NCBI GenBank assembly: GCA_016217735.1
Contig: JACRGQ010000041.1
Coordinates: 1-49,454, forward strand
Reading direction: 5' to 3'
Source of the DNA: Nitrospinota bacterium
Lineage (GTDB): Bacteria; Nitrospinota_A; UBA7883; JACRGQ01
Length of the DNA: 49,454 nt
The translations under genes were made by a program, and so were the position numbers. Below are positions 32,677 to 42,360 of this stretch, piece after piece (the first letter of the stretch is position 1; every line of letters begins with the position of its first letter). The notes beneath the pieces were generated by a model that did not search any database, was not told the DNA's origin, and saw only the letters and a program-made list of their open reading frames with translations.

Positions 32677-33608
32677 CGCTGCTGGCCCTGTTGCTGACCG
32701 CGCCCGCGCGGGCGGAAGAGGCCATCGACAGCATCGCGGCCGAGGTGAACGGCGAGATTGTCCTCCTGAGCGAGGTGAAGGAGCGCCAGTTCCAGATGCG
32801 CGCCATGGGGGCCGATGAAGGGCTGACGGGAGCGGATCTGTCCCGCCGCGCGCTCGACGGCCTCATCGAGGAAAAGCTGGTTATCCAGTTCGGCAAGGAT
32901 AGGGAAGAGTACAAGGTCGCCGATATGGAGGTCGACCAGGCGGTGAACGAGATGAAGAAGCGGGTCGAGGCGCAGGGGGGGGATATTCTTGCCCTGCTGT
33001 CCCGCTCGGGGCTTACGATGGAGCGCTACCGCCTGATGCTCAAGGACCAGATACTCGCCCGCAAGGTGATCGGTAACGAAGTGCGGGGCCAGGTGAAAAT
33101 TCCCGAAGAGTCGGCCCGCGAATATTACGAACAGCATGGCGCGGAATTCGCCGGCCGCCGGAGTGCGCGGATTTCCCATATCCTCAAATTCGTCCCCAAA
33201 AAAGGAACCGAGGCCGATTGGCGGAAGGCCTATGACGAAATCGCCGCCCTGCGCGACAAGATCGCCGCCGGCCTCGATTTCGCGCAGGCGGCCAAGGAGC
33301 ATTCCGACGACCCCTCGCGCGATACCGGCGGCGATCTGGGGGAGGTCGTGCAGGGGGAGATGGTGGAGGAGTTCGAGAATGTCGCGTTCGCGCTGGAACC
33401 GGGGATAGTGAGCGCGCCGGTCAAATCGCCGTTCGGCTACCACCTTATTTTGGTGAAAGAAAAGCTGCCGGCCACGGCCGCCCCTTTCGAGAAGGTAAAA
33501 GGCGAGATTGAAAACAAGATGTTCGGGGAGATGATACAGGCCGTCCGCGAGGACTGGCTGCGGCGCGTGAAAAAAGACGCGTTCATAGACGTAAAAGCCC
33601 GGTTTTAA
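32610..33608 (+). CDS. SurA-like chaperone with PpiC domain
   Basis: A second periplasmic SurA-type protein (332 residues). The signal peptide (about 16-36, cleaving after APARA) is preceded by a charged N region. The SurA-N domain (about 38-165; IAAEVNGEIVLLSEVKERQ is the typical start) is followed by one parvulin domain (about 175-280; ISHILKFVP, FAQAAKEHSDDPSRDTGGDLGEVVQGEM, FGYHLILVKEK). Its start lies 67 bases inside the preceding gene, with GAAAGAAAG upstream as a weak ribosome site. Having both in one operon suggests shared clients in outer-membrane assembly. Confidence 0.88.
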   Translation: MVAGNKEKRADKNIFRPLVPALTLLALLLTAPARAEEAIDSIAAEVNGEIVLLSEVKERQFQMRAMGADEGLTGADLSRRALDGLIEEKLVIQFGKDREEYKVADMEVDQAVNEMKKRVEAQGGDILALLSRSGLTMERYRLMLKDQILARKVIGNEVRGQVKIPEESAREYYEQHGAEFAGRRSARISHILKFVPKKGTEADWRKAYDEIAALRDKIAAGLDFAQAAKEHSDDPSRDTGGDLGEVVQGEMVEEFENVAFALEPGIVSAPVKSPFGYHLILVKEKLPATAAPFEKVKGEIENKMFGEMIQAVREDWLRRVKKDAFIDVKARF

Positions 33609-33634
33609 CGGACAACACATTTGATGGGAGCATC

Positions 33635-34657
33635 ATGGACAGGAAAGACATAAAATGCCTCGGCCTCCTTTCCGGGGGACTGGACAGCAACATCGCGGTG
33701 AAGCTCATGGTGAAGCTGGGCTACGATGTGACCGTGCTCAACTTCATGAGCCCCTTTTGCAATTGCACCACGAAGCAGGCCGACAGCTGCAAAAGCGCCG
33801 CCCACCGCATCGCCGAGGAGATGGGGCTGCCGATCAAGACGCTGTTTATGGGGGAGGAGTACATCAGCATGCTCCGCGCCCCGAAGCACGGCTTCGGCCA
33901 AGGGCTCAACCCGTGCGTTGACTGCCGCGTCATGATGTTCACGCAGACGAAAAAGGTGATGGAGGAGATGGGCGCGAAATTCATCTTCACCGGCGAGGTG
34001 CTGAGCCAGCGCCCGATGTCGCAAAAACGCGACCGGCTTGCCATCATCGAGCGGGAATCGGGCCTCAAGGGGCTTATCGTCCGGCCGCTTTCCGCCGCGC
34101 TGCTGGAACCGACCATCCCCGAGAAGGAGGGGTGGATCAACCGCGAAGAGATGCTCGCCATTTCGGGGCGCTCGCGCAAGCCGCAGGTGGAGGTCGGGCG
34201 CGGGCTGGGCATCGAGGAGGAACACCTCTGCTCGTCCGGCGGCTGCATGTTGACCGACCGGCAATTCGCGCATAAGATGCGCGACCTGCTGGATCATTCG
34301 ACCGATACCACCGTGAAGGAAGCGCGGATATTGCGGGTGGGACGGCATTTCCGGGTTTCCGACACCGCCAAGGTGATCGTGGGGCGCAACAACGGCGAAA
34401 ACGAAAAACTTCTGAAGATGCTCCAGGGGGACGATGCCGTGATTTGGGTGAAGGATCACAAGGGACCCTGCGTGGTGATCCAGGGCGCGCATGAAAACGG
34501 CGTCACGGTCACCGCCTGCATGATCGCGGCCCGCTACAGCGATGCCCCCGCGGGGGAAGAGGTCGATGTGGAAGTCGGCTCCGCCGCCGGCGGCGAAAAA
34601 TCGGTCATCCGCGTGCGCGCCATCAGCGAAGAGCAGCTCGAAAAGATGCGGATGTGA
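33635..34657 (+). CDS. PP-loop ATP pyrophosphatase, tRNA thiolation type, with DUF814-like C terminus
   Basis: A 340-residue cytoplasmic protein. The N-terminal adenine-nucleotide alpha hydrolase domain has the PP-loop SGGLDS (13-18) and a Cys-rich loop with CNC (near 43-45). NPCVDCR (about 92-98) is a typical catalytic-cysteine site of thiolases that activate uridine. The C-terminal part (about 225-340; VGRNNGENEKLLKML, VIWVKDHKGPCVVIQGA) resembles the DUF814/NFACT-R RNA-binding fold. Related proteins are often annotated as MnmA-like or ThiI-like. The cysteine desulfurase gene that follows by 14 bases supports sulfur transfer to RNA; the modified base cannot be told. Confidence 0.75.
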   Translation: MDRKDIKCLGLLSGGLDSNIAVKLMVKLGYDVTVLNFMSPFCNCTTKQADSCKSAAHRIAEEMGLPIKTLFMGEEYISMLRAPKHGFGQGLNPCVDCRVMMFTQTKKVMEEMGAKFIFTGEVLSQRPMSQKRDRLAIIERESGLKGLIVRPLSAALLEPTIPEKEGWINREEMLAISGRSRKPQVEVGRGLGIEEEHLCSSGGCMLTDRQFAHKMRDLLDHSTDTTVKEARILRVGRHFRVSDTAKVIVGRNNGENEKLLKMLQGDDAVIWVKDHKGPCVVIQGAHENGVTVTACMIAARYSDAPAGEEVDVEVGSAAGGEKSVIRVRAISEEQLEKMRM

Positions 34658-34671
34658 CTCCCCGCGCGGAG

Positions 34672-35856
34672 ATGGAGAAGGAGATGGGCGCCCAGCCACG
34701 GGAATTCCGGCGGGTATACCTCGATAACAACGCCACCACGCAACCGCGCCCGGAAGTGGCGGAGGCAATGTTGCCGTACCTCCGCGATCATTACGGCAAC
34801 CCGAACAGCGGCCACTGGTTTGGCCGTTCCGTCCGCGCCCGCGTTGAGGAGGCGCGCGAAAAAGCCGCCGCGCTCATCGGCGCGCAGCCGGATGAAATCT
34901 ACTTCTGCGGCGGCGGCAGCGAATCGGACAACACGGCGCTCAAAGGGGCCGCCTTCGCGAAACCGCGCGACGGCGCGTGGCGGGTGGTCACCACCGCCGT
35001 GGAGCATGCGGCGGTTCTCTCCACCGCCGGATACCTTGCCCAAAACGGTTATTGTCAGACGGTGGCGGGGGTGGACCGGTACGGCATGGTTGATCCGGCC
35101 GAGATGGCCGCCGCCTTTGACGATAAGACCGTGATCGTTTCAGTGATGCACGCCAACAACGAAACCGGAACCATCCAGCCGGTGCGCCAGATCGCCGAAG
35201 CGGCCAGGGCGCGCGGCATTCTCATGCACACCGACGCGGCGCAGAGCGCCGGAAAGATTCCCGTCGATGTGAACGATCTGGGGGTGGATATTCTTTCGAT
35301 GTCCGGACATAAGCTGTACGGCCCCAAAGGAACCGGCGTGCTCTACATTCGCAAGGGGGTGAAGATACATCCGCTTATAAGCGGCGGCCACCACGAGCGC
35401 GGCATGCGCGCCGGCACCGAGAACGTGGCGGGCATCGTCGGGTTGGGAACGGCGTGCGAGCTGGCCCGGAAGCACCTGGCGGAAGATTCAAAGAGGATCG
35501 CCGCCCTGCGCGACCGGCTGCAAGCGGGTATTTTTGAAAAAATTCCCTTCGCGCGCCTCAACGGCCACCCGGAGCGGCGGCTGCCCGGCACGCTCAATAT
35601 CGGCATCGAGGGGGTGGAGGGGGAAACGCTTCTCATCCAGTGCGACATGGACGGCATCGCGGTATCCACCGGCTCGGCCTGCTCGTCCGGCTCGCTGGAG
35701 CCGTCCCCCGTGCTGGTGGCAATGGGTATCCCGCGCGAGGTGATTCAAGGCTCGCTCCGCCTCAGCTTGGGCATCTACAATACCGCCGAAGACGTTGATT
35801 ATGTCATGGAACGGCTGCCGAAGATCGTCGAGGCGGCCCGCGCCGCCCTCCCCTGA
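34672..35856 (+). CDS. Cysteine desulfurase (NifS/IscS family)
   Basis: PLP enzyme that removes sulfur from cysteine as a protein persulfide for Fe-S clusters or tRNA thiolation. The 394 residues begin with YLDNNATTQPRPEV. The PLP lysine is Lys214 in SMSGHKLYGPKG and the catalytic Cys337 lies in STGSACSSGSLEPS, close to the C terminus as in the IscS/NifS group I. Several starts are possible: a GTG at 34654 overlaps the previous stop, and ATGs lie at 34672 and 34684. Gene order with the PP-loop enzyme points to tRNA thiolation as the main sulfur sink. Confidence 0.93.
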   Translation: MEKEMGAQPREFRRVYLDNNATTQPRPEVAEAMLPYLRDHYGNPNSGHWFGRSVRARVEEAREKAAALIGAQPDEIYFCGGGSESDNTALKGAAFAKPRDGAWRVVTTAVEHAAVLSTAGYLAQNGYCQTVAGVDRYGMVDPAEMAAAFDDKTVIVSVMHANNETGTIQPVRQIAEAARARGILMHTDAAQSAGKIPVDVNDLGVDILSMSGHKLYGPKGTGVLYIRKGVKIHPLISGGHHERGMRAGTENVAGIVGLGTACELARKHLAEDSKRIAALRDRLQAGIFEKIPFARLNGHPERRLPGTLNIGIEGVEGETLLIQCDMDGIAVSTGSACSSGSLEPSPVLVAMGIPREVIQGSLRLSLGIYNTAEDVDYVMERLPKIVEAARAALP

Positions 35857-35866
35857 AAGGGGTTTT
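35850..35866 (+). terminator. Weak terminator at the end of the desulfurase gene
   Basis: CCCCT-GAA-AGGGG followed by TTTT; the stop codon lies in the structure. It has only five pairs, so confidence is low. It separates the convergent desulfurase and galU genes. Confidence 0.35.
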
Positions 35867-35880
35867 CGCTATGCCGGCCT

Positions 35881-36804
35881 TTACCGGCTGGGGGCTGTAC
35901 CGCTTTTTCGGCGCTCCACTGGCGGTTTCAGCGAGGAGAGGTATGCGCGGAATTCGTCCCCAAGGTCGCTGCGCCGCAACGCGAATTCCACGGTGGCCTT
36001 GAGGAAGCCGAGTTTGTCGCCGGTGTCGTACCGTTTGCCGTAAAAGTCGCGCGCGTAGACCGGAGACTCTTTGCAGAGCATATTCAGCCCTTCGGTGAGC
36101 TGTATCTCCCCCTTATGGTCGTGTTCCACTTTTTCAAGCCAGTGAAATATTTTCGGGGTGAGGATGTAACGACCCAGAATGGCCAATTTTGACGGGGCCA
36201 TTTCAAACGGCGGTTTTTCCACAAATCCTTTTACCAGTACAGAGTCCCCCTTCTGGCTTCCAGGAACCGGATCGATCACTCCGTATTTGGAAATCTGCGG
36301 CCCCTCCACCGTCTGCACGCCAATGACGCTGGCCCCGGTTTCAAGGTGGGTTTCGATGAGCTGCATCAGAACCGGTTCGCGGTCGGAGTACATGACGTCG
36401 TCCCCCAGCAGCACGGCGAACGGCTCGTCGTCGATAAGGTCGCGCGCGCGCAGGATAGCATGGCCCAGTCCCAGCGGCTCTTTTTGGCGGATGTACCAGA
36501 AGTCGCACAGATTGGATATTTTTCTGACGCTCTCCAACTCGGTTAGCTGGCCCCGTTTTTCCAAATGGTTCTCCAGCTCGATGGAGTGGTCGAAATGGTC
36601 TTCGATGGCGTTCTTGCCCCGCCCGGTGATCATGATGATTTCTTCGATGCCGGAGGCGATAGCCTCCTCCACCACATATTGGATCACCGGTTTGTCGACG
36701 AGGGCCAGCATTTCTTTGGGCATCGCTTTGCTGGCCGGCAGGAAACGGGTACCCATCCCCGCGACCGGCAGTATCGCTTTTTTAATCTTATGTACCACGC
36801 TCAT
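35881..36804 (-). CDS. galU: UTP-glucose-1-phosphate uridylyltransferase
   Basis: Makes UDP-glucose for polysaccharide and LPS synthesis. The 307 residues begin with the nucleotidyltransferase signature KAILPVAGMGTRFLPASKAMPKEMLALVDKPVIQYVVEEA. They also carry LGLGHAILRARDLI, LLGDDVMYS, VKGFVEKPP and YDTGDKLGFLKATVEFAL. Length and motifs are those of bacterial GalU. It is convergent with the desulfurase gene. With manC, kdsC and kdsD it fits a surface-polysaccharide theme. Confidence 0.95.
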   Translation of the reverse strand: MSVVHKIKKAILPVAGMGTRFLPASKAMPKEMLALVDKPVIQYVVEEAIASGIEEIIMITGRGKNAIEDHFDHSIELENHLEKRGQLTELESVRKISNLCDFWYIRQKEPLGLGHAILRARDLIDDEPFAVLLGDDVMYSDREPVLMQLIETHLETGASVIGVQTVEGPQISKYGVIDPVPGSQKGDSVLVKGFVEKPPFEMAPSKLAILGRYILTPKIFHWLEKVEHDHKGEIQLTEGLNMLCKESPVYARDFYGKRYDTGDKLGFLKATVEFALRRSDLGDEFRAYLSSLKPPVERRKSGTAPSR

Positions 36805-36981
36805 CCCCCCGTAAAACCCCGATGATTACCCTAGGGGGGTATTTAACCCCAAGGCGGATTGCAATGCAACACGGTCACCGTTCATTGCGGCTGGATATGT
36901 GGTTAATTGGGAAGGGGGGACGGCCCGCCATGCGGGGTGGAAACTATTTTCCCTCCCCCCGGATGGCGCTGTTCCGGCGAT

Positions 36982-37170
36982 TCAGGCCTGAACGTCGACG
37001 CCGCCGCTCTTTTCGCTGGCTTTTGTTTTGGCCGATTCTTTCGATTCGGTGTCGCCGTCGCGATCCGGATCCTGTCCGGCCCCTTTGGCGGGGGCGCTTG
37101 GCGCCGCGTTGGCCGGCCTTTGAGCCGCTTGGCCCGCCACGTTATTTAGGGCTTCGCCGCTGATTTTCAT
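36982..37170 (-). CDS. Tiny protein with acidic Asp-rich loop (paralogue 1)
   Basis: A 62-residue product after a good ribosome site (GAGGAGG, 8 bases from the ATG). It starts MKISGEALNNV, has an Ala/Pro-rich middle, then DPDRDGDTES, which looks like a calcium-binding DxDxDG loop, and ends GVDVQA. It has no signal peptide. The neighbouring gene at 37242 has the same build (MKV... start, DSDGDNDG loop, NVNVTA end), so the two are probably diverged duplicates. Function unknown; metal binding is inference from the loop. Confidence 0.6.
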   Translation of the reverse strand: MKISGEALNNVAGQAAQRPANAAPSAPAKGAGQDPDRDGDTESKESAKTKASEKSGGVDVQA

Positions 37171-37241
37171 TGGACTGCCTCCTCTAAGGTTTATATACGT
37201 TCGGTAAACCGATCCGGCCCGCCGCCGTTTGTGGGACGGTA

Positions 37242-37418
37242 TCAGGCGGTAACGTTAACGTTTTCGCCTTTACCGGCTTCAGAGGCTTCGCGGGTGCCGT
37301 CGTTGTCGCCGTCGGAGTCATTTCCCTTGGCGGCTTTGGCCTGCTTGTTCTGCGATGCGTCCAAAAGCTGCTTAATGTTAACGCCGCCGCCGTTTCCTTG
37401 AACTTTCATGTGACTCAT
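37242..37418 (-). CDS. Tiny protein with acidic Asp-rich loop (paralogue 2)
   Basis: A 58-residue product beginning MSHMKVQGNGGG with GGAGG 4-5 bases from the chosen ATG (37418). An ATG three bases earlier and one nine bases later are alternatives. It contains DSDGDNDG, again like the Asp loops of calcium-binding repeats, a Lys/Ala-rich part, and ends ENVNVTA. It lies 71 bases upstream of paralogue 1 on the same strand. Not recognised as a named family. Confidence 0.6.
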   Translation of the reverse strand: MSHMKVQGNGGGVNIKQLLDASQNKQAKAAKGNDSDGDNDGTREASEAGKGENVNVTA

Positions 37419-37448
37419 CATTCCTCCGGTGATTATGTGCAGTCTCAA

Positions 37449-37687
37449 ATTATGAACCGGTATTATTATCGGATTGGAACATTAAAAACTTTAGGGCGGG
37501 CGGCAAAAACAGCGCACGCATCGAATACCTCCCATAAAAACAGCAAGTTGCCAGGTCGGTGTATGGGCAGTTTCTCCTCTTTCCCTCCAAGGAAATCGTC
37601 CGTCATGCGGGCTTTTTTAACGTTCGGCGGTTGACCTTTTCAAGTGATGGGCGGCCGCCGCCTTGTGTTAAGATATACAGTTCATTT
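37449..37687. other. Divergent intergenic region before lepA
   Basis: About 240 bases, AT-richer than average, between the small acidic-loop gene and lepA. TTGACC (37633-37638) and TAAGAT (about 37671) may be promoter parts for lepA but their spacing is poor. No ribosome site is visible before the lepA ATG. No gene or stable repeat seen. Confidence 0.4.
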
Positions 37688-39469
<1,782 letters not shown>

Positions 39470-39474
39470 GCCCC

Positions 39475-40053
39475 GTGTCGAAGAAAGCGCTGTTGTGGGA
39501 TTACGCCAAGGCGATTATCACGGCGCTCGTTTTCGCGTACATCTTCCGCGCCACCATCGCCGGGAGTTACGAGATACCGAGCGAATCCATGGTTCCCGCG
39601 CTCCAGGTCGGCGACCGTCTGCTGGTGGACAAGCTGGCCTACCGTTTCCGGAACCCCGTGCGCGGCGACATCGTCGTTTTCAAGTATCCCAAGGATCCCA
39701 GCCGCGACTTCATCAAGCGGATTATCGCCCTGCCGGGGGAAACGCTGGAGATACGCAACCGCGTGGTTTATATCGGCGGTGTGCCGCTGGCCGATTCCAC
39801 GTTCGTCTATCACAGCGACCCGGCGTGGCAGCGCGTTCCGGTACGGGATGACTACGGCCCGGTGATTGTTCCGCCGGACGCCTATTTCATGATGGGGGAC
39901 AACCGCGAGAACAGCGCGGACAGCCGCGTGTGGGGCTTTCTGAACCGGGATATGGTGGTCGGCCGCGCATTCGTCATTTATTGGTCGCGTAATCCTGAAA
40001 CGGCGTTCCCGCGCGAGATACGCTGGGACCGTTTCGGGAAATTGTTGGGCTGA
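39475..40053 (+). CDS. lepB: Signal peptidase I, first copy
   Basis: Membrane serine protease that removes signal peptides. The 192-residue product begins at a GTG five bases after the lepA stop. It has an N-terminal membrane helix (about 8-28), the nucleophile Ser38 in IPSESMVPAL, the general base Lys81 in RDFIKRIIALPGE, and the C-terminal GDNRENSADSRVWGF. All catalytic boxes are present. A second copy follows after 7 bases. Confidence 0.94.
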   Translation: MSKKALLWDYAKAIITALVFAYIFRATIAGSYEIPSESMVPALQVGDRLLVDKLAYRFRNPVRGDIVVFKYPKDPSRDFIKRIIALPGETLEIRNRVVYIGGVPLADSTFVYHSDPAWQRVPVRDDYGPVIVPPDAYFMMGDNRENSADSRVWGFLNRDMVVGRAFVIYWSRNPETAFPREIRWDRFGKLLG

Positions 40054-40060
40054 CGCGGCA

Positions 40061-40663
40061 ATGGCAAACGGCACGCAACCGCCGCGGCAGCGGGGAAAAG
40101 GGCTTCTCCGCGAATACATCGAGGCGATCCTCGTCGCCCTTATAGCCGCGTTGCTCATCCGCACCTTCGTGGCGCAGGCGTTCCGCATCCCCAGCGGCTC
40201 CATGATCCCCACGCTGCTGGTGGGGGATCAACTGCTGGTGGACAAGGTGGCCTACCGCTTCCGCCCGCCGGCGCGCGGCGACATCGTCGTCTTCAAGTAT
40301 CCCGGCGACGAAAGCCGCGATTTCATCAAGCGGGTTATCGGTCTTCCCGGCGACATCGTGGAGGTGCGCGCAAAGGCCGTTTACATCAACGGCGCGCCGC
40401 TGAACGAGCGATATGCGTTCCACGACGCGTTCGACCATATGCGCATCATCCCGCGCGACGATTTTGGGCCGGTGACGGTGCCGCCGGACAAATACTTCGT
40501 GATGGGGGACAACCGCGAAAACAGCCAGGACAGCCGCTTCTGGGGTTTTTTGGAGCGCGACAAGATTATCGGCCGCGCCTTCATCCTCTACTGGTCGCGC
40601 GATGTGGATCCCATTTTTCCGCTCGGCATCCGCTGGGGCCGCTTCGGCCTCCTCATCGAATAA
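40061..40663 (+). CDS. lepB: Signal peptidase I, second copy
   Basis: A 200-residue paralogue of the gene just upstream, also with one N-terminal membrane helix (about 19-40), nucleophile Ser47 in IPSGSMIPTL, Lys90 in RDFIKRVIGLPGD, and GDNRENSQDSRFWGF. Both copies look active. The copies diverge mainly in the middle (about 100-140), the region that shapes substrate choice, so they may serve different precursor sets. A dispersed inverted repeat follows 6 bases after the stop. Confidence 0.94.
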   Translation: MANGTQPPRQRGKGLLREYIEAILVALIAALLIRTFVAQAFRIPSGSMIPTLLVGDQLLVDKVAYRFRPPARGDIVVFKYPGDESRDFIKRVIGLPGDIVEVRAKAVYINGAPLNERYAFHDAFDHMRIIPRDDFGPVTVPPDKYFVMGDNRENSQDSRFWGFLERDKIIGRAFILYWSRDVDPIFPLGIRWGRFGLLIE

Positions 40664-40668
40664 CCGCA

Positions 40669-40737
40669 TGTCATCCTGAGCCGGAGGCGAAGGATCCCTT
40701 TCCGGAAAGAGATTCTTCGCTAACGCTCAGAATGACA
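40669..40737. repeat. Inverted repeat of the TGTCATCCTGAGC type
   Basis: TGTCATCCTGAGC (40669-40681) at one end and GCTCAGAATGACA (40725-40737) at the other form imperfect 13-base arms. Between them GGCGAAGGATC and GATTCTTCGC pair further, giving a long hairpin of about 69 bases. It fills the whole gap between lepB and manC (convergent). Elements of this type are scattered in many bacterial genomes; I recognise the sequence pattern from general knowledge. Confidence 0.75.
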
Positions 40738-40745
40738 ACAGCCCG

Positions 40746-42191
40746 CTACGGGCGCTTGTACTTGTCGTCGAAGCGGATGATGTCGTCCTCGCCGAGGTAG
40801 GCGCCGGACTGCACTTCGATCATTTCCAGCGGTTCCGTTCCGTGGTTTTCCAGACGGTGCATCGCCCCGATAGGAATGTATGTTGATTGATTCTCCGTAA
40901 GGTCGAACACCTTTTCGCCGCAGGTAACCTTCGCCGTTCCCTTCACCACGACCCAGTGTTCGGCGCGCCGCAGGTGTTTTTGAAGCGAAAGCGATTGGCC
41001 GGGCGTTACCATGATCCGCTTCACCTGATAGCGTTCTCCCGCGTCGATCACCTGGTAATACCCCCACGGGCGGAACACCCGCTGGTGGCTGATATGCTCG
41101 CGGCGTTTTTTTTCCTTGAGCCACTCCACCACATTGCGCACCTGCTCGGCGTGCGATTTTTTCGCCACCAGCACCGCATCGGCCGTTTCCACGATCAGCA
41201 CGTCTTCCAGCCCCAGCGCCGCCAGCAGGCGCGTTTCGGACAGCAGCAGCGAGCCGCGCGTGTCATGCGCGAAGACGTCCCCCCATGCGGCGTTTCGGTT
41301 TCCGTCCTTTTCCAGCAGTTCCCACAAAGCGGACCACGAGCCGACGTCCGCCCATCCCGCGTCCAACGGCAGAACCGCGCCGATCCGGTCCGCGGCCGGC
41401 CCGCCGAGTTTTTCCATCACGCAGCGGTCTATGGATTCGCCCGGACAGCCCGCAAAAGCATCCCCGGCGTGGAAAAAGGGGGTGTCGCGCTTGCCGCCGT
41501 CATGGGCGTTGGCAACACAGCCATGAATGTCGGGCCGGAGCCGCCGTATCGTCTCCAGCCATACCGATGCCTTGCAGATAAAAATACCGCTGTTCCAGTA
41601 GTAACCGCCCGCGCCAAACCACTCCCGCGTTTTTTCCATCCCCGGTTTTTCAATGAACAGCTCAATTTCGTGCGCCCCTTCTCCATCGATAAGCGCCGTT
41701 CCCCGTTTGATATAGCCGTAGGCGGATTCCGGTCTTGCCGGTTCAATGCCAAAGGCCGCTATCATCCCGCGCATCGCCAGCGGCATGGCCCGCCGGATGG
41801 ATTCATGAAGGCGTTCCGGATGCCGGATGACATGGTCGGCGGGAAAAACCCCCATGACCGCGTCGCCGTGCCGGGCGACAATCTCAAGCGCGGCAAGCGT
41901 GAGGGCGGGGGCCGTATTCCGGCCCGCCGGTTCCAGGATGATGGAATAACCGCGCCGCTCCATCTCCTCCATCTGCTCCTTGACCAGAAAGCGCGATTCA
42001 CCGCCGCAAACGATGAGCGGCGGGTCAACGCCGATTCCCTCCAGCGACATGCCGTCCAGCCGGCAAACCGTTTCCTGCAGAAGCGTCTTTTCAGCCGTGA
42101 GGGAAAGAAACTGTTTTGGGTAAAGCGCGCGCGATAGGGGCCACAGCCGCACTCCATCCCCGCCTGAAAGTATCACCGGCGCAAAATTCAT
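40746..42191 (-). CDS. manC: Mannose-1-phosphate guanylyltransferase/mannose-6-phosphate isomerase
   Basis: Bifunctional type II enzyme that makes GDP-mannose for surface polysaccharides. The 481 residues start with the nucleotidyltransferase loop SGGDGVRLWPLSR (an Asp where most have Ser), then EPAGRNTAPAL, FPADHVI, LFIEKPG and GYYWNSGIF. The C-terminal cupin isomerase domain (about 355-478) shows RPWGYYQVIDAG, SLQKHLRRAEHWVVVKGTA and IPIGAMHRLEN. It stands alone, convergent with lepB and divergent from the cytochrome c peroxidase gene. Confidence 0.92.
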   Translation of the reverse strand: MNFAPVILSGGDGVRLWPLSRALYPKQFLSLTAEKTLLQETVCRLDGMSLEGIGVDPPLIVCGGESRFLVKEQMEEMERRGYSIILEPAGRNTAPALTLAALEIVARHGDAVMGVFPADHVIRHPERLHESIRRAMPLAMRGMIAAFGIEPARPESAYGYIKRGTALIDGEGAHEIELFIEKPGMEKTREWFGAGGYYWNSGIFICKASVWLETIRRLRPDIHGCVANAHDGGKRDTPFFHAGDAFAGCPGESIDRCVMEKLGGPAADRIGAVLPLDAGWADVGSWSALWELLEKDGNRNAAWGDVFAHDTRGSLLLSETRLLAALGLEDVLIVETADAVLVAKKSHAEQVRNVVEWLKEKKRREHISHQRVFRPWGYYQVIDAGERYQVKRIMVTPGQSLSLQKHLRRAEHWVVVKGTAKVTCGEKVFDLTENQSTYIPIGAMHRLENHGTEPLEMIEVQSGAYLGEDDIIRFDDKYKRP

Positions 42192-42271
42192 TTTTTAAAT
42201 ATAGACCACAAACGCGCGATTGGAAAAGCATTTCTGAAAATCTTCCTCCCTGCGCGGTTGGCAATAAGGGT

Positions 42272-42277
42272 TATAAT
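42272..42277 (+). promoter_or_regulatory. -10 box of the cytochrome c peroxidase gene
   Basis: Perfect TATAAT 84 bases before the ATG. No good -35. The leader that follows contains a GC-rich hairpin (about 42297-42325, CGGCGC pairing with GCGCCG). Confidence 0.35.
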
Positions 42278-42360
42278 GAATGGCGAAATAACAGCGTCGG
42301 CGCCGGTGTCTGCCGCGCGCCGATAGGCGCATCACCTTAAATCGTGAGGAGGCATCACCA

